DNA of 64,000 nt from Corallococcus soli. GTDB taxonomy: Bacteria; Myxococcota; Myxococcia; Myxococcales; Myxococcaceae. Under the pieces are notes generated by a model that did no database searches, was not told the origin of the DNA, and saw only the letters and a program-made list of their open reading frames with translations. The first letter of the stretch is position 1. The number at the start of each line of letters is the position of its first letter. Where the stretch lies: contig NZ_JAAIYO010000015.1 in NCBI RefSeq assembly GCF_014930455.1, positions 122,779-186,778 on the forward strand, given 5' to 3'. The position numbers and the translations under genes were made by a program. Below, in pieces: positions 33,915 through 42,011 of this stretch.

Positions 33915-34388
33915 ATGTCCATGGACAGCCTCCTGGCCGAAGTCTCCCGGATCCACTTCCCTCGCCCTCCTGCCACGCCCGTACAGGTCGCCGCCTTTGA
34001 AGCACGCGTGGGGTGGACACTTGATGAGGACCTGCGCGCCTTCTACCTGCGCTTCGACGGGTGTGACCTCTTCGTCTCCTCACCTGACACGCGCTTCCGC
34101 GTGCTGCCGCTGGAGAAAATCCAACGCGCTCGCGTCGCCATCCGCGCCAACGACAGGGACGAGGCCGGGGCGGCTTCCCTCTACACGTTGGTGGACATGC
34201 AGGACTCCGACTACATCATCCTGGACGTGGCACGAGGGGAGGTTGACCGATATCCCCTCTTCGACGCGTGGCACGAGACGTTTCCCGAACTGGTGCCCAT
34301 TGCATCATCCTTTAGCGAGTTCCTGGGGAAGGCGCTGCGCAGCGGCAACCAGGCCTTCTGGCTGAGCAGTGAACCTCCGGAGAGCTGA
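33915..34388 (+). CDS. SMI1/KNR4 family protein (candidate immunity protein)
   Basis: A 157-aa cytosolic protein of the SMI1/KNR4 (SUKH) superfamily. The signature helix-strand start is seen in VQVAAFEARVGWTLDEDLRAFYLRFDG (residues about 24-50), followed by FRVLPLEKIQRA and the acidic YIILDVARGE and PELVPIASSFSEFL segments. SUKH proteins are the most widespread immunity proteins of bacterial toxin systems and usually neutralise nuclease toxins encoded just upstream. ATG 33915, 8 bases after the preceding stop and with GAGGG before it, indicates translational linkage to the HNH-like lipoprotein gene. Confidence 0.85.
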   Translation: MSMDSLLAEVSRIHFPRPPATPVQVAAFEARVGWTLDEDLRAFYLRFDGCDLFVSSPDTRFRVLPLEKIQRARVAIRANDRDEAGAASLYTLVDMQDSDYIILDVARGEVDRYPLFDAWHETFPELVPIASSFSEFLGKALRSGNQAFWLSSEPPES

Positions 34389-34593
34389 GCATTCGACGAA
34401 TGCCCCTTCGTGTTCGCCTGGACGTCCAGCGGGTGCCTTGCACATCCACCGCCAGCGCTGACCCTCGCGTGGTAACGATGAAACCGGCCACATGCAGGTG
34501 GGCGTGGAACTCCCCGAGGGCATGCCTTCCCAACTCATGCCATTCCAGTTAATCTCAACAAACGCGCAAACCAACCGCGCGTTCGGAGGAAGC

Positions 34594-34863
34594 ATGAAGG
34601 CATACATTGCCGCAGGCGCACTCTTTGCTGGGCTCCTCGCAGGTTGCGGCGGAGGCGAGGCGGACGGACTGGAGTCTGAGCAGCCAAGCCTCGCGTCCCG
34701 GGAGGACCGACTCCTGTGCATTACCCAATACACCGTCGCGTACTACAGCGACGCGACCTACACCACCCAGGTTGGCTCCGAAAACTGCTGGTGCGGGAGT
34801 ACGCCTACGCGGACAGGAACTCGCACGCAGTACCGCCAGGTCATCCAGGAAGAGTCCTGCTGA
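34594..34863 (+). CDS. DUF6289-like small lipoprotein
   Basis: An 89-aa protein. The signal AAGALFAGLLAGC is a clear lipobox. The mature part has an acidic linker, then CITQYTVAYYSDATYTTQVG and CWCGSTPTRTG, ending in EESC. The YYSDATYTTxVG pattern with a Tyr/Thr-rich hairpin and C-terminal Cys is the pattern of DUF6289 proteins, whose role is unknown. The start is ATG 34594 with GGAGGA upstream. The DNA around it (about 34,480-34,960) is visibly less GC-rich than the rest of the window, which may mark foreign origin. About 200 bases on each side hold no supported gene. Confidence 0.75.
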   Translation: MKAYIAAGALFAGLLAGCGGGEADGLESEQPSLASREDRLLCITQYTVAYYSDATYTTQVGSENCWCGSTPTRTGTRTQYRQVIQEESC

Positions 34864-35074
34864 GCAGGTCGCCAGAATTTCCAAGGCAATTGCCGGTCGC
34901 ATGCGCAATTTCTGGAACGTGAGACCGGCAAGGAGCCCGCCGAACCAGGACTGACCGCAGAGGACAGGCGAAAGCTGGGGCAGGCGCCGCGAAGCGTGCG
35001 CGACGCCCGCCACTTCCGTCGCACCAGCCGCATGCTCCAAGGTTACGCGCGGCCCTGAGTCGCGCCGTCCAATC

Positions 35075-36499
35075 TCAGCGGAGGGCCTTCTCCAACTCCT
35101 CGCGGCTGAAGTCCCTCGAGAGGTTGTTCGGGTCCCAGAGGGCGGCCAGCTCGACGATGGCCGGCAGCAGGGCCTGGATGCGGTCCTTGAGCCTGGCGCG
35201 CACGTGCTCCTTGAACCGCTGGTTCTTCATGCGGGCCAGCTCGCGCACCTCTTCCGGGACGCGGTTGACCAGGTCGTCGAGGGGGCGCAGGCCCCGCTCG
35301 AGCGCGCTGTCGACCTCGCTCTGGAGGTTGCCCGGCAGGGCCTTGAGCTTGCCGGCGGCGTCCTTGCGAGTGATTTCCTCGATGTGCTGACGGAAGAGGT
35401 AGGACTCCGCGAGCTGCTCGAGGGTCTCGCTGCCCAGGGACTGGACGAAGATGCCCTTGAACTTGTCGCGGAACTTATTGTCGAGCTCCTCGGTGAGCCT
35501 CCAGTCGGTGTCGATGGCCGAGCAAACCTTGTCCTTGAAGCTGGAGGCCTCGCTTCGCTGGGCCGAGCTGGGCACGCGTGAGGCCCAGTCGGAGAGGTAG
35601 CCCTTGGCCTGGTCGAGCATGACCCTGGCCTTCCCCAGGTCGTTCTTGTCACGGTACGTGTCGACCTCTGCCCGCGTCGCGTTGAAGAGCAGCAGGACGC
35701 TGCCCTTCTCCGCCTGCACCAGGCTTTGGTAGGCCGACACCAGGTTGCGGTAGTGGCCCGTCTGCACCTGGTAGACTTCGGAGCCCCCCTGCACCGCGTC
35801 CAGCAGGTTGCGGTCGATTTCGTCGGGGATGTCGACATCGAACAGCGAGGCGACGAGCTCGGCCAGGTCCACGCCCTTGCCGCCCAGGAGCTTGTCATCG
35901 AGCTTGAGGGCCACGTCGAGCGACTTCGCGGTGGCGCGCGAGACGCCCTCGCTGGTGCGCTTGAGCACGCCCGGGGCGAGGTCGTCGACGATGGACTGCG
36001 CCATCCGTGAGACTTGCTGCACCACCTGACGCTGGTCGTTCTCGAAGATGACGTCCTTGGACAGCAGGAAGGTCCACTTGTCCCACAGCTCGCCCAGCAT
36101 CTTGTTGAGCAGGTCCTGATGGACGAGCAGGTCGTCGTGGAGCTGGGGCGTCTGCACCTTGGCCAGGGAGTCGAAGAAGGCCATCTCGTGCTCCAGCGCC
36201 TGGTACCAGAAGAGCTGGAGGGCGGGCGAGAGCATGTTGTCCTTGGCGGCATCACCAAAGGCGCGGCTGATGTCGGCCGTGGCCGTGGCGCAGCGCTCCT
36301 GCCACTTGCGCTGCGTCCCCAGATTGCCGGCGCTGGTGCGCTCGCTGGCGTCGAGCATGGCCGAGAGGGCTTGATCGGCCGCGTTTCCAACCTTCACGAT
36401 GGCGTCGCTCAAAGCGCGCTTCACCGTGTCGGGGGCGCCCTCCGAGGCGCTGTTCAACCGTTCGTTGAGTTCAGAGACGCGGCTTGAGTACCAGCCCAT
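35075..36499 (-). CDS. Helical hypothetical protein, partner of the PDZ gene
   Basis: A 474-aa soluble protein that I do not recognise. It is almost wholly helical and charged, with no signal peptide, membrane segment or cysteine pair. Predicted coiled-coil stretches lie near residues 1-60 (RVSELNERLNSASEG) and in the C-terminal third (LDNKFRDKFKGIFVQSLGSE, RARLKDRIQALLPAIVELAALW). Such proteins often act as scaffolds or membrane-associated bundles; nothing more can be said. The start is ATG 36499 with AAGGAG at the right distance. It begins 10 bases after the stop of the PDZ gene, so both belong to one operon. Confidence 0.7.
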   Translation of the reverse strand: MGWYSSRVSELNERLNSASEGAPDTVKRALSDAIVKVGNAADQALSAMLDASERTSAGNLGTQRKWQERCATATADISRAFGDAAKDNMLSPALQLFWYQALEHEMAFFDSLAKVQTPQLHDDLLVHQDLLNKMLGELWDKWTFLLSKDVIFENDQRQVVQQVSRMAQSIVDDLAPGVLKRTSEGVSRATAKSLDVALKLDDKLLGGKGVDLAELVASLFDVDIPDEIDRNLLDAVQGGSEVYQVQTGHYRNLVSAYQSLVQAEKGSVLLLFNATRAEVDTYRDKNDLGKARVMLDQAKGYLSDWASRVPSSAQRSEASSFKDKVCSAIDTDWRLTEELDNKFRDKFKGIFVQSLGSETLEQLAESYLFRQHIEEITRKDAAGKLKALPGNLQSEVDSALERGLRPLDDLVNRVPEEVRELARMKNQRFKEHVRARLKDRIQALLPAIVELAALWDPNNLSRDFSREELEKALR

Positions 36500-36509
36500 G
36501 GAGTGCTCC

Positions 36510-38168
36510 TTACAGGCTCTGCTCGCTGGTGATGCGCCAGGGGCCACCGTTGCGGCGTTGGACCGTCCAGCGCCGACGCACGTCGACTGAGTTGAAGGTG
36601 CGGGTCTGGCCCTCGAAGAGGCCGACGTGGTCCAGCTCCAACTCGACCTCCTCGACGCGCGGCAGGCCCGGGGCCTCGTCGCCCCGGATGACGACCCGCG
36701 CCTCGCCAATCCAGTGCACCCGCGCGTCGAGCACCTTGTCGAGGATGAGGCGCCGCGCGCGCACCCAGTCGCTGTCGCGGCCGTTCCAGGTCCAGACCGG
36801 GTAGTAGATGGGCCGGTCGGCGTCTGGCACGGCGCGCCAGTCCGCGAAGAGGCCGTTCCAGGTCTCCTGGTCACCACGCTTCACGGCCGAAATCATCGCC
36901 GTGAGGACCTCTCGCGGGCTCGCGTCGTCGGCCGGAGCGCCGAAGCTCTCCTGGCTGAGCGTCTCCTCTCCGGCGAAGCGCGGTCCGCCCTCGCTCGGGT
37001 CGCTGACATCGACGCAGACCACGCCGCCGACCAGGGCGGCGACGGGCTCCACCTCCAGGCCGGCGGCGGTGCGGCCCGAGCCCGCGAGCAGGCGGGGATC
37101 CGGAAGGATGCGGCCGAGCACGGCGATGTCGAGCCTCACCGACGGGGCAACGCGCTTCTGGTAGCGCTGCATGGCGGAGAAGACCTTGTTCATGGCCGGG
37201 GTGTTGGCGGGGCAGAAGACCCAGGCGCCGGATTGGTTCCAGGCCAGGTAGCCCTTGCCCATGTCGACCAGCCACTCCCGTTGCGTCAGCGTCGGCAGTG
37301 AGACCAGCTTGCCGGTCACCGCGGAGCGGTCACCCCGGAAGGGGTCGACGACGGGGAAGGCGCCGAGCGTCTCCCCTGCACGCGCCTCCAGCAGGACCTT
37401 CCACGCCACCGCAGCTTGGAGGCCAATGGCCTTCACCTGCTCCTCGCCCCGGGTGCGGAACTCAAGGGCATCCGCCGGGAGCGTGACGAGGTCTCCTTCG
37501 AGACAGACACGCACCGTCTCCCAGTCCTCGCGCATTGCCGTCGCGAAGGGGCCGGGATGATGCTCGACGAGGAAGTCGACGCGGGCCTTGTGTCCGAGGT
37601 GATTCGCGAGCTCCGCGCGCGTCCCTCGCGAGGTGCGCCAGGCGCCGAAGGTGCTGTCGAGCAGGCGCTCCCAATCGAAGACGCGCTTCTCGAGCCATGA
37701 CATCCAGGCCCCGTCGAAGCCGTCGCGACCCATGCGCTCGGGTCCTCCCGGTCCGATGATCTGCCGCGTCGTATCGGCGATGCTCCAGGTGCGTTCATGG
37801 AGCAGGGCGCCGCTGAACTCGTGCTCCTCCCAGCCCTCGCCGGGCTCACGCCGGCGAACGATTCGCACCTGGACCTTGTCACCCTCTTTTCGCCCCTGTT
37901 TGTCCCAGGTCTGGTTCTCGGCGTACTGGCCGAGCATGAAGGGCACGGTGCGCTGCGTGGTGGCCAGGTCGGGTGGCTTGACGACGGGCTGACCGTCGAT
38001 GGCGATGATCCGGTCGCCCACGCGCAGTCCCGAACCGCGGAAGCCGCTGTCCCAGGAGATCCACGCCACGTGGAGGTGGGGCGTCAGGGCGTCGAAGCGC
38101 GCGTCGAGCTTGAGGCCGCTGCGCAGGCCATCTTGGAGGTACTCCTTCTCGGCGCCACGTGGATTCAT
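36510..38168 (-). CDS. PDZ-domain protein without visible protease domain
   Basis: A 552-aa cytosolic protein. Residues of about 30-110 form a PDZ domain (HVAWISWDSGFRGSGLRVGD, RIIAIDGQPVV). The remaining 440 residues match no protease that I know: there is no Ser-His-Asp pattern, but there are Trp-rich segments (FDGAWMSWLEKRVFDWERLL) and a C-terminal beta-rich region of about 150 residues that resembles the SnoaL/NTF2-like style (MISAVKRGDQETWNGLFADW, RRRWTVQRRNGGPWRITSE). PDZ plus an NTF2-like end suggests a ligand- or partner-binding role. The start is ATG 38168, with AGGGA upstream. The gene lies 52 bases after the PP2C remnant on the same strand. Confidence 0.75.
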   Translation of the reverse strand: MNPRGAEKEYLQDGLRSGLKLDARFDALTPHLHVAWISWDSGFRGSGLRVGDRIIAIDGQPVVKPPDLATTQRTVPFMLGQYAENQTWDKQGRKEGDKVQVRIVRRREPGEGWEEHEFSGALLHERTWSIADTTRQIIGPGGPERMGRDGFDGAWMSWLEKRVFDWERLLDSTFGAWRTSRGTRAELANHLGHKARVDFLVEHHPGPFATAMREDWETVRVCLEGDLVTLPADALEFRTRGEEQVKAIGLQAAVAWKVLLEARAGETLGAFPVVDPFRGDRSAVTGKLVSLPTLTQREWLVDMGKGYLAWNQSGAWVFCPANTPAMNKVFSAMQRYQKRVAPSVRLDIAVLGRILPDPRLLAGSGRTAAGLEVEPVAALVGGVVCVDVSDPSEGGPRFAGEETLSQESFGAPADDASPREVLTAMISAVKRGDQETWNGLFADWRAVPDADRPIYYPVWTWNGRDSDWVRARRLILDKVLDARVHWIGEARVVIRGDEAPGLPRVEEVELELDHVGLFEGQTRTFNSVDVRRRWTVQRRNGGPWRITSEQSL

Positions 38169-38220
38169 GAAGGCGTCCCTGCCCTGAATCCCCGCCCCCT
38201 GCGGAGATGAGGCGTCGTTC

Positions 38221-38829
38221 TCAACCTCGCGGGCCTCGGCGCTTCAAGGAAGGGGGACGCCGGAGCACCTTCGCCCGCGTCTCGACATCGGCGTCCGAGA
38301 CGACTGGCTTGCTCGTCCACGAGAGGAGGTAGACGTCTCCGGGCTGGAGGTCGGTCTCCAGCACATCTGGCGTGGCGTCGGAGCCGGCGCGCGGGCTGCC
38401 CAGGCACCGGTTGAGGACGTGGCGGCTGTCGCTGTGGTCCTGGGTGAGCTGCTCCAGGTGCCCGGCGCGCAGCCGGTACACGCGCGAGTCGCCCACGTGC
38501 GCCAGCAATGCGCGACCGCCCACCACCAGGAGGAAGGCCAGCGTGGTGAGTCCCATCTGCCCGAAGGCTCGCTGCCCGCGCAGCACCGCACCGTGGGCAT
38601 CCGCCACCGCCGCATCCACGCCAGGGCGGAGCGAGCCACCCGCCAGCACTCCAGGCGCCCAGTACCCTGCCTCCAGGATGTGACGCGTACAGGCCTGGGA
38701 GGGAGAGCCCGGCCAGCATGCCAGGCCGCAGGAAACGCACCCGGGAACGGGCGGCACGGACCTCGCGAAGGCGCGGACCTCGCCTAGTTTAGTGCTGGAG
38801 GCAGTGCCGCAACGCCACGACAGCGCCAC
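38221..38829 (-). pseudogene. PP2C-type phosphatase remnant
   Basis: Only the central part of a PPM/PP2C Ser/Thr phosphatase remains, roughly 38221-38620. LTTLAFLLVVGGRALLAHVGDSRVYRLRAGHLEQLTQDHS is unmistakable when read in pieces (TTLAFLLV, AHVGDSRVYRL, LEQLTQDHS). The N-terminal third with the metal-binding DGMGGH motif is missing: the upstream residues are unrelated Cys/Pro-rich sequence, and a tRNA gene begins about 70 bases further on. At the other end the expected LLCSDGL motif reads LLSWTSK, losing the metal-binding Asp, and the final DNxT motif is absent. It cannot be an active PP2C. It is probably a decayed gene, possibly cut off by an insertion or deletion near the tRNA. Confidence 0.65.
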
Positions 38830-38901
38830 GGATTGGGTGAGCTCGGAAGCCCGCCCGCCCCGGCCCGCTGATTTCCTCAGTCGGGCCGGGGGTTTGGAGA
38901 G

Positions 38902-38975
38902 CGACCCCGACAGGAATCGAACCTGTGGCCTACGGTTTAGGAAACCGTCGCTCTATCCAACTGAGCTACGGGGTC
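38902..38975 (-). tRNA. tRNA-Arg (anticodon CCT)
   Basis: A 74-nt cloverleaf read on the minus strand. Acceptor GACCCCG pairs with CGGGGTC, with discriminator G. The D-arm contains AGCTCAGTTGGAT, the anticodon stem ACGGT/ACCGT encloses the loop TTCCTAA with anticodon CCT, and the T-arm is ACAGG-TTCGAAT-CCTGT. CCA is not encoded. It decodes AGG. A sigma-70-type promoter lies upstream at 39050-39077. Confidence 0.96.
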
Positions 38976-39049
38976 CAACGACGCTTGCTGCGGAACAACA
39001 TGTGCTTCCGGGTGAGGCCCTGCCACCGTTCCTGGGCCCCTCTGGGCGC

Positions 39050-39077
39050 TTTATAGCAGGCGATGTGAGACGCGCAA
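39050..39077 (-). promoter_or_regulatory. Sigma-70-like promoter for tRNA-Arg
   Basis: On the minus strand TTGCGC (39077-39072) and TATAAA (39055-39050) are separated by 16 bases, about 75 bases upstream of the tRNA. The -10 box is near consensus in a strongly GC-rich background, which makes it stand out. Confidence 0.55.
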
Positions 39078-39117
39078 CGAGTGCGCGTTCCTGACGGCCC
39101 ATGGGGTTCGCCCGCGG

Positions 39118-41271
39118 CTACGCCTGCACCCCCGGCCGCTTGGGCCAGTAGACGTGGAACGTCGCGCCGGCCCCCAGCTCCGACTCGATGGCCACCCGCC
39201 CTCCCCGCGTCTCCACGATCTTCTTCACCACCGAGAGCCCGATGCCCGTCCCCTCCACCTTGTCGCGCGCCTCCAGCGTCTGGAAGATGCCCCAGATGCG
39301 GTCGTGGAAACGGGGGTCGATTCCCGGCCCATTGTCCTTCAGCGTGAAGTCGTAGAAGGCGTCCGCGTCCGCGCAGGCGATCTCGATGCGCGCGTCCGCC
39401 CGGCCCGCGTGCTTGAGCGCGTTGCTCATCAGGTTCAGGAACACCTGCTGCAACGGCACCCGCTCCACCTGGAGCGTGGGCATCCCCCCGCCAATGACGA
39501 TGCTCGCCTCGGGGCGCGGCGCCAGCAGGTCCCGGCTCTCCGCGAGCAGCGTCCCCACGTCCACCGTCTCCAGCTTCTCGCGGGTCCGGCTGACGCGTGA
39601 ATAGCTCAGGATGCCGTTGATGAGCGCCTCCAGCCGGTGCACCCGGCCCCGGAGCAGGCCCATCTGATGGCGCGTCTCGTCGCTCATCTTGTCCGCCAGC
39701 CCCTCTTCAATCCACTCGGAGAGGCTCGCGATGCCTCGCAGCGGGGCCTTGAGGTCGTGGGACGCGACATAGGCGAACTGATCCAGGTCCTGGTTCGTCA
39801 CCTTCAATTCCTGCGTGAGCCGCTCGGCCTGCTGCCGCGCGTGCACCTGCTCCGTCACCTCGAAGGCGATGACGGAGATGCCCTCAATCGTCCCCGACGG
39901 GTCATAGATGGGCTGGTAGATGAGGTTGAAGAAGTAGTCCTGGACCTGGCCCGCGCGAAGCAACGGGACCCGGAGCTCGTCGCCGAAGAAGGGCTCGCCC
40001 GTGGCGTACACCCGATCCAACAAGGGGACGATGATCTCCTTCAGCTCCGGCAGCGCTTCGCGCAGGGGCTTGCCCACGACGTCCCGCCCCCCGACGAGCT
40101 CGACGTAGCGCGGGTTCGCGAAGTCGTAGACATGGTCCGTCCCTCGCAACACGCAGATGCCGGCAGGGGCCTGGAGGAAGAGTGACTCCAGCCGTGAGCG
40201 CTGCCGCTCCGCCTCCGCGAGCGCCGCCTGCTCGCGCAGCAACAGCCGCGCCCGCTCCTCGTACACCCGCGCGCTGGAGAGCGTCGTCGCCACGTGGCCG
40301 GCCGACAGCTCGAAGAAGTCCCGGTACGCATCGTCAAGCGAGCGACGGGGGTTCACCCCCATCACGATGAAGCCCTGGAGCGCGCTCTCCCCGGAGCGGA
40401 ACAGCGGGAGCACGAGCGCCTCGCGGGACGGCTCGGGCCACGCGCCTCCGGGCCAGGGGGCCTCCGCCTCCAGCAGGTCCACCCGCACGGGACGCTGCGT
40501 GCGGACGACCTCCGCGAAGGGCCAGTCGCCGCCCTCCCCCATCGCGACCCGCTCGGGCCCTCCCGCCGCGAAGCCCATGGAGGCCACCAGCCGGGCCTCC
40601 GCGTCGTCGGGGGAAAGCTGGTACAGCAGCGCGAACGACACGTCGGCGATCCCGCCGGAGAGCGTCCTCATCGCGTGCTCGCACGCCTCCTTCACCGTGG
40701 CCGTGGCCGACATGGCCGTCTGCGCGCCCAGGTCGCGCAGGAGCCGCAGCCGCCTCTCGCTCAGCAGGCGCGGCGTCGTCTCCGCGCAGGCGCAGAAGAT
40801 GCCGCCCACCGTGCCGTCCTCGTTCCAGAGCGGCGCGTAGGAGAACGTGAAGTAGGTCTCCTCCAGGTACCCGTTGCGCCACATCATCAACGGGAAGTCC
40901 TCCGACCACGTCGCCTTGCCCGTGGCACGGACGCTTTCGAGCATCGGGCCGATGACGTCCCAGATCTCCCCCCAGCACTCCCAGCCAGGGCGGCCCAGGA
41001 ACTGGGGGTGCTTGTGCGCGCCGAGGATGGGCCGGTACGCGTCGTTGTAGAGGCGCGCGAACTGCGGTCCCCACCAGATCTCGATGGGGTGCCGGGACGC
41101 CAGGCAGATGCTGACCGCCGTGCGCAGGCTCTGGGGCCACTGCGCCACCGGGCCCACCGGACAGTGGGCCCAGTCGAACTCGCGCATGCGCCGCGCCATC
41201 TCCCCGTCACCGGCGAGGAAGGGGGCGTCTTGGAGGGAGATTTCGTCAACAGGGACGCTGCATGGCTTCAC
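39118..41271 (-). CDS. PAS/GAF sensor histidine kinase
   Basis: A 717-aa cytosolic kinase without membrane segments. Order: an N-terminal PAS-like domain at about 20-170 (FDWAHCPVGPVAQWPQSLRT, then WWGPQFARLYNDAYRPILG), a GAF domain at about 190-350, a PAS domain at about 365-485 (APAGICVLRGTDHVYDFANP), HisKA with phosphoacceptor His in YVASHDLKAPLRG near residue 502, and HATPase_c (N box FLNLMSNALKHA, G1 DNGPGID, G2 GTGIGLSVV). Start GTG 41271 lies 5 bases after the stop of the response regulator gene and keeps the full PAS domain; no good ATG exists upstream. Both genes should be co-transcribed and are likely to signal together. Confidence 0.88.
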   Translation of the reverse strand: MKPCSVPVDEISLQDAPFLAGDGEMARRMREFDWAHCPVGPVAQWPQSLRTAVSICLASRHPIEIWWGPQFARLYNDAYRPILGAHKHPQFLGRPGWECWGEIWDVIGPMLESVRATGKATWSEDFPLMMWRNGYLEETYFTFSYAPLWNEDGTVGGIFCACAETTPRLLSERRLRLLRDLGAQTAMSATATVKEACEHAMRTLSGGIADVSFALLYQLSPDDAEARLVASMGFAAGGPERVAMGEGGDWPFAEVVRTQRPVRVDLLEAEAPWPGGAWPEPSREALVLPLFRSGESALQGFIVMGVNPRRSLDDAYRDFFELSAGHVATTLSSARVYEERARLLLREQAALAEAERQRSRLESLFLQAPAGICVLRGTDHVYDFANPRYVELVGGRDVVGKPLREALPELKEIIVPLLDRVYATGEPFFGDELRVPLLRAGQVQDYFFNLIYQPIYDPSGTIEGISVIAFEVTEQVHARQQAERLTQELKVTNQDLDQFAYVASHDLKAPLRGIASLSEWIEEGLADKMSDETRHQMGLLRGRVHRLEALINGILSYSRVSRTREKLETVDVGTLLAESRDLLAPRPEASIVIGGGMPTLQVERVPLQQVFLNLMSNALKHAGRADARIEIACADADAFYDFTLKDNGPGIDPRFHDRIWGIFQTLEARDKVEGTGIGLSVVKKIVETRGGRVAIESELGAGATFHVYWPKRPGVQA

Positions 41272-41276
41272 ACCGC

Positions 41277-41717
41277 TCAAGGCATCTCCACCAGGGCCCA
41301 GTACTTGTTGAGCGTGGCCATCACCTCCACGAAGCTGAGGAACGTCACCGGCTTGAGCAGATAGCCGGCGACGTTGAAATCGTAAGCGTCGATCTTGTCG
41401 CGCTCGTTGGCGGACGTGGTGAGCACCACCACCGACGTCGTCCTCAGCCGCGGATCCGCTCGCAGGGCGCGCAGGAACTCGATGCCGTTCATCTTCGGCA
41501 GGTTGAGGTCCAGCAGCACCAGCCGGCGCCCCTCGGGCACCGTCCCGTCGCGCAGCGCCTCCAGCCCCTCCAGGCCATTGGAGGCCACGTAGAGCGGGTT
41601 GGCGATGTGGTTCTTGCTGAAGGCTCGGCGGACGTTCATCACGTCCACCTCGTCGTCCTCGATGAGCAGGATGCTCATGCTCTTGTCGCTCTTGTCGCCA
41701 ACCATGGGAGCGGTCAT
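41277..41717 (-). CDS. Single-domain response regulator (CheY/Rcp1-like)
   Basis: A receiver-only protein of about 146 aa. ILLIEDDEVD holds the acidic pair, LVLLDLNLPKMNG contains the phosphoacceptor Asp, VVLTTSANERD has the switch Thr, and LLKPVTF the conserved Lys. The extra length after the Asp (LPKMNGIEFLRALRADP) and the tail FVEVMATLNKYW are typical of the Rcp1-type regulators that partner with phytochrome-like kinases. There is no output domain, so it passes phosphate on or acts by protein contact. ATG 41717 is preferred because of AGGGA upstream; ATG 41678 would start at MSILLIED. It is followed at once by the PAS/GAF kinase. Confidence 0.9.
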   Translation of the reverse strand: MTAPMVGDKSDKSMSILLIEDDEVDVMNVRRAFSKNHIANPLYVASNGLEGLEALRDGTVPEGRRLVLLDLNLPKMNGIEFLRALRADPRLRTTSVVVLTTSANERDKIDAYDFNVAGYLLKPVTFLSFVEVMATLNKYWALVEMP

Positions 41718-42011
41718 CCGGGTCCCTTGCACCTGCGAGGCTCACGTTGTCCGTGGAGCCAGACCTGCGTCCTTCTAGCGTCCACGTTCCTGCCCCTGGA
41801 AACGTGCGGACCCCTGCTGTTCCCTTCCCGACAACCGACGGGGTGCTGGTCGGCTGTACAGCAAGCAGGCAGGACCGGGCTCTGTTCGGCAAACAACCCC
41901 ACCCGTGAAACAAGCGCCCAGCACCGACCCCGGCTCTGCCTCTACTCGCGGTTCCTTCCGCGACGTCTTCAGGCGGCGGGAGCGCGGCCGGCCCGCGCCG
42001 GATTCTTCTTC
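41718..42011. promoter_or_regulatory. Divergent control region of two signalling operons
   Basis: 294 bases without a supported gene separate the divergent response regulator and kinase genes. Two symmetric elements stand out: the palindrome GCTGTACAGC at 41853-41862, and an imperfect repeat of CACGTTCC and GGAAACGTG around 41781-41807. Either could bind a regulator; neither matches a known consensus that I can name. Confidence 0.3.

Noticed and set aside
36510..38168. HtrA/Deg-type protease
   Set aside because: A PDZ domain is present, but no trypsin-like domain or catalytic triad can be seen, and the PDZ is N-terminal.
33268..38901. Defined genomic island with attachment sites at tRNA-Arg
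   Set aside because: I found no integrase, transposase or direct repeat of the tRNA 3' end in the window, so only a loose accessory label is justified.
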